Below, piece by piece: positions 22,505 through 25,210 of a DNA stretch of 25,210 nucleotides. Source of the stretch: Wolbachia endosymbiont of Cylisticus convexus (lineage in GTDB: Bacteria > Pseudomonadota > Alphaproteobacteria > Rickettsiales > Anaplasmataceae). The position numbers and the translations under genes are program-made. A model generated the notes under the pieces. The model worked only from the letters and a program-made list of their open reading frames with translations. It did not search any database and was not told the DNA's origin. The number at the start of each line of letters is the position of its first letter. Position 1 is the first letter of the stretch. The DNA lies in contig NZ_QPIP01000038.1 in NCBI RefSeq assembly GCF_003344345.1, positions 1 to 25,210 on the forward strand, given 5' to 3'.

Positions 22505-23906
22505 TGCTGAAAAATTTCAAACAACTATTTAGCAAGCCAAAAATCAAAAGTTCTGCTTGGGATGCGTCAGGCTCAGGAAGAAGAGTGATGTATTGGCAAG
22601 GAGAAACAGGAAGCATAAATAATTTACTTTCTCAGAGCCTTGGGCACTTACGTAGCCGCTCTCGGGATATGGTAAGAAAAAATCCATATGCAGCAAATAT
22701 CATTGATACAATAGTAAGTAACTCTATTGGAACAGGAATAAAACCGCAATCAAAAGCAAGAGATGCGGAATTTCGGAAAAAGGTGCAAGAATTATGGCTA
22801 AGATGGACAGATGAAGCAGACAGTAACGGAGTAAGTGATTTTTATGGATTACAAGCTCTAGTATGCAGAAGTATGATAGAGGGAGGAGAATGTTTTGTAC
22901 GTTTAAGAACGAGAAAGCTGGAAGATAGATTTTCTGTGCCATTACAACTGCAAGTACTTGAGTCTGAACATTTAGATAATAAGAGCAATCAAACACTTGC
23001 AAATGGCAATATTATTCGTAGTGGCATTGAATTTAACCGACTTGGTCAAAGAGAAGCATATTACTTATTTAGAGAGCACCCAGGTGAAGGTTCGTTTGGA
23101 GAATCAGTTAGAGTACCGGCAAATGATGTTTTACATATCTACAAACCTTTAAGACCTGGGCAAATTAGAGATGGCTTTCGAGTATACTGCTAAAGCTCTA
23201 TGAACTTGATCAATATGATGATGCAGAATTAGTGAGAAAAAAGACAGCAGCGATGTTTGCAGGGTTTATTACGAGACTTGATCCTGAGGCAAATATTTTA
23301 GGAGAAGGTGAAAGTAATGAGCAAGGAGTAGCACTATCTGGATTGGAACCTGGAACAATGCAGCTTTTAGACCCAGGAGAAGATATAAAATTTTCAGAGC
23401 CGTCTGATGTTGGAGGAAGTTATGAAGCATTCATGAGACAGCAACTGAGGGCAATAGCAATAGGTACAGGAATAACATATGAGCAACTAACAGGAGATTT
23501 AACCGGTGTTAATTATTCATCCATTCGAGCAGGGCTGATAGAGTTTCGCAGAAGGTGTGCAATGTTACAGCATAACGTGATAGTGTTCCAGTTTTGTAGA
23601 CCTATTTGGAATAGATGGCTAGAGTTAGCAGTACTTTCTGGAGAACTCTGTATAGATGAAAAAGTAGTAAAAGCAGCGAAAGAAGAAGTAAAATGGATAC
23701 CACAGGGATTTGATTGGGTGGATCCTTTAAAAGATCAACAAGCACAGCAAATGGCAGTAAGGAATGGATTTAAGAGTCGATCGGAAGTAGTATCAGAAAT
23801 GGGTTACGATGTTGAAGAAATTGACCAAGAAATAGCAGAAGATCAAAAGCGTGCTGATTCTCTCAACCTTTTCTTTGATTCTGATGTCAGGACACAAACA
23901 AAATAA
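22501..23906 (+). pseudogene. Lambda-family portal protein gene, broken by a frame-changing deletion
   Basis: The start is the ATG at 22501, overlapping the lysozyme stop (ATGA). The first frame carries portal features (RDMVRKNPYAANIIDTIVSN, GTGIKPQ, IEGGECFVRLR, DVLHIYKPLRPGQIR) and stops at 23193. The frame one base behind then continues with WLSSILLKLYELDQYDDAEL, TAAMFAGFI, TGITYEQLTGDLTGVNYSS and VIVFQF to the stop at 23906. Lambda-type portals keep RPGQxRGxPWL here; the sequence instead has RPGQIR then W-L, so the G-x-P is missing. A deletion of about 7 bases near 23168-23172 explains both the lost residues and the frame. The two pieces might be made separately, the second from a GTG at 23232, but a working dodecameric portal is unlikely. 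Confidence 0.85.
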
Positions 23907-23920
23907 GTCTCGTTTACTTT

Positions 23921-25000
23921 ATGGAAATTTTACAAACCAACTGGCTATGTAGGCCGATGATGATAGAGCAAAAAAGCTTTGACCTGTTGTCACTATATAA
24001 CGGAAAACAACCTATCTTGAAAAATATAAAACATGCAGTAAATCAGAATATAGAAAAAACAGCAGTAATAGCAATACATGGAATTTTGACCAAAAAACCA
24101 GGGGCTTTTGACGATTTTCTGGGAATGACATCATATGAGAAAATTCAAGAAGAAATAGAAGAAGCATTATCAAACAAAGATATAGAAACTATTCTGCTTG
24201 ATATAGATAGCCCCGGAGGAGAGGTAAACGGTATATTTGACCTAGCTGACTTTATTTATGAATCAAGAGTAAAAAAGAGGATAATAGCGATAGCAAATGA
24301 TGATGCATACTCTGCTGCATATGCTATAGCTTCAAGCGCTGAGAAGGTATTTGTGAGCAGAACTTCTGGTGTTGGCAGTATTGGAGTAATAGCAAGTCAT
24401 ATAGATCAAAGTGGGTTTGATGAAAAACAGGGAATAAAATATACCACAGTATTTGCAGGAAGTAGAAAAAATGATTTAAATCCACATGAGCCAATGACGT
24501 CTGAAAGTCTGGAAAGCTTACAAAAAGAAGTAGACCGACTATATGAAATGTTTGTGCAGCTAATAGCGAGGAACAGAGGTCTTTCAATTGAAAAGATTCG
24601 ATCAACAGAGGCAGGGCTATATTTTGGCGAGAGAGCAATAGAAATAGGCCTTGCAGACGGAATGACAATTCTTTCATCTATTAATAAAAACAGGAGTATT
24701 ACTATGAATGAACAAACTACAACTGACCTAGAAACTGATAATTTAACTAATAAAATCAAAAATGACAGTTATCATGCTGAAGTTCTTGAATTAATACGTT
24801 TATGCAACTTATCACGAATGCCAGAGAAAATAGGAGAATTTATAGAGCAGAATGTTAGCAGCAAACAAGCACAAGAAATATTAATGTCGATACTTGCAGA
24901 ACGAACAATGAAGACTGAAATTTTAAGCACATTACCAAAGAATTCGTCAGAAGATTTAATGATGCAGGTAGCAAGAAGTCGTGCACAATCTGGCATTTAG
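23921..25000 (+). CDS. S49-family head protease (lambda C-like)
   Basis: This 359-residue protein has a signal-peptide-peptidase-like domain: IAIHGILTKK, ILLDIDSPGGEV (96-100 DSPGG), AIANDDAYSAAYAIASSA with nucleophile Ser131, TSGVGSIGVIASH and FAGSRKNDLNP with the general base Lys183. The Ser/Lys dyad is complete. It would cleave the scaffold and mature the head, as lambda gpC does. After residue 260 the sequence turns into an acidic, helical C-terminal part of about 98 residues, preceded by an internal ribosome site. The start at 23921 lacks a strong ribosome site; ATGs at 23957/23960 are alternatives. Confidence 0.88.
   Translation: MEILQTNWLCRPMMIEQKSFDLLSLYNGKQPILKNIKHAVNQNIEKTAVIAIHGILTKKPGAFDDFLGMTSYEKIQEEIEEALSNKDIETILLDIDSPGGEVNGIFDLADFIYESRVKKRIIAIANDDAYSAAYAIASSAEKVFVSRTSGVGSIGVIASHIDQSGFDEKQGIKYTTVFAGSRKNDLNPHEPMTSESLESLQKEVDRLYEMFVQLIARNRGLSIEKIRSTEAGLYFGERAIEIGLADGMTILSSINKNRSITMNEQTTTDLETDNLTNKIKNDSYHAEVLELIRLCNLSRMPEKIGEFIEQNVSSKQAQEILMSILAERTMKTEILSTLPKNSSEDLMMQVARSRAQSGI
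24704..25000 (+). CDS. Probable nested scaffold protein (Nu3-like)
   Basis: An in-frame ATG at 24704 inside the protease gene is preceded by AGGAG at 24692-24696 with the ideal 7-base gap, a better ribosome site than the gene's own start. Translation from it gives 98 residues (MNEQTTTDLETDNLTNKI to ARSRAQSGI), acidic and helical. In lambda the scaffold Nu3 is made the same way from the 3' part of gene C, so this is likely the scaffold. Confidence 0.6.
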   Translation: MNEQTTTDLETDNLTNKIKNDSYHAEVLELIRLCNLSRMPEKIGEFIEQNVSSKQAQEILMSILAERTMKTEILSTLPKNSSEDLMMQVARSRAQSGI

Positions 25001-25046
25001 AATATTCGTAGTATAACAAAAGTAAAAAATAAAGGGGAAAAGCAAA

Positions 25047-25210
25047 ATGAGTACTATAACAGAACAAAATAACCTTGGGGATCTTCTGAAATACGAAGTT
25101 TCAAATCTATATTCAAGAGACCAAATAACAGTAGCTAAAGGTCAAAATCTTAAGCTTGGTGCAGTAGTTGCCAAAAAGACGGAAGATGGTTTTATTAGAG
25201 TACTTAATCC
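25047..25210 (+). CDS. Head decoration protein, lambda gpD-like (3' end outside window)
   Basis: The gene starts at ATG 25047 after AAAGGGGAAAAGC, and 54 codons are visible before the window ends. The sequence (MSTITEQNNLGDLLKYEVSN, SRDQITVAKGQNLKLGAVV, AKKTEDGFIRVLNP) matches the beginning of lambda-type head decoration proteins, notably the YSRDxxTVxxGQxLxxGxVL pattern. In lambda, D follows C/Nu3 and precedes the major capsid gene E, so the capsid gene is expected next. The product would stabilise the expanded head. Confidence 0.85.
   Translation, partial: MSTITEQNNLGDLLKYEVSNLYSRDQITVAKGQNLKLGAVVAKKTEDGFIRVLN

Noticed and set aside
23193..23232. Two separate portal genes with independent starts
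   Set aside because: The second frame picks up exactly at the conserved W-L following the missing G-x-P, the gap codes for portal sequence in the -1 frame, and no good ribosome site precedes the second piece.
1..25210. CRISPR arrays, tRNA or rRNA genes, insertion sequences, integrase or attachment sites, cytoplasmic incompatibility genes
   Set aside because: I looked for regularly spaced repeats, cloverleaf sequences, transposase or recombinase motifs and large ankyrin/deubiquitinase-type genes. None is present in this window.

Overview
This window is an AT-rich, gene-dense stretch of a tailed-phage genome. It is almost certainly a prophage WO of Wolbachia (Rickettsiales). Evidence: a lambda-type head module (GpA-family large terminase, gpW-like joining protein, lambda-family portal, S49 head protease, gpD-like decoration protein) interrupted by an ankyrin-repeat gene; a ParB-domain DNA methyltransferase; Toprim/RepA primase-helicases; and a DUF4815-type tail gene. 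That combination is typical of phage WO. The species assignment is inference from content; no host chromosomal gene lies in the window.

Layout. (1) 1-5090, minus strand: a tail fibre/adsorption module of six genes, read right to left from about 5190. Two of them are interrupted by single-base frame changes. (2) 5279-7610, plus strand: two overlapping genes of unknown function. The second ends in a domain resembling an OmpR/PhoB-type winged helix and may be a regulator. (3) 7600-11861, minus strand: a sigma-factor-like gene followed by a DNA-metabolism operon: Sak4-like recombinase, stand-alone RepA-like ATPase, SSB-like protein, and a Toprim plus RepA-like fusion whose Toprim has lost its catalytic glutamate. 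(4) 11862-12833: about 970 bp without a convincing gene. It holds a very AT-rich tract next to GGAAA-containing repeats, a candidate replication origin. (5) 12834-14903, minus strand: full-length Toprim-RepA primase-helicase. (6) 14904-15240: divergent control region. (7) 15241-25210, plus strand: decayed RepA-like fragment, RuvC-like nuclease, ParB-methyltransferase, small terminase, ankyrin protein, large terminase, gpW-like protein, GH25 lysozyme, broken portal, S49 protease with a probable nested scaffold start, and the start of the decoration protein gene, which runs off the window.

The most interesting signal is a repeated control element. GTGAAC-N16-TTGAAC, followed directly by a TTATATATATAAGGGG-like stretch, occurs four times, each copy oriented toward a gene or operon: tail module, Sak4 operon, RepA gene, and the plus-strand head side. 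The 16-bp gap is constant although its sequence varies, so this looks like a dedicated promoter or operator. The same window encodes two candidate readers: the sigma-70-like protein, whose gene ends against one copy, and the protein with a PhoB-like C-terminus.

The prophage shows decay. The portal gene carries a frame-changing deletion at a conserved motif and two tail genes have lost frame, though one of those sits on an exact A AAA AAG slippery heptamer and could be programmed frameshifting. As it stands the element is probably unable to make virions by itself, unless these are sequencing errors.
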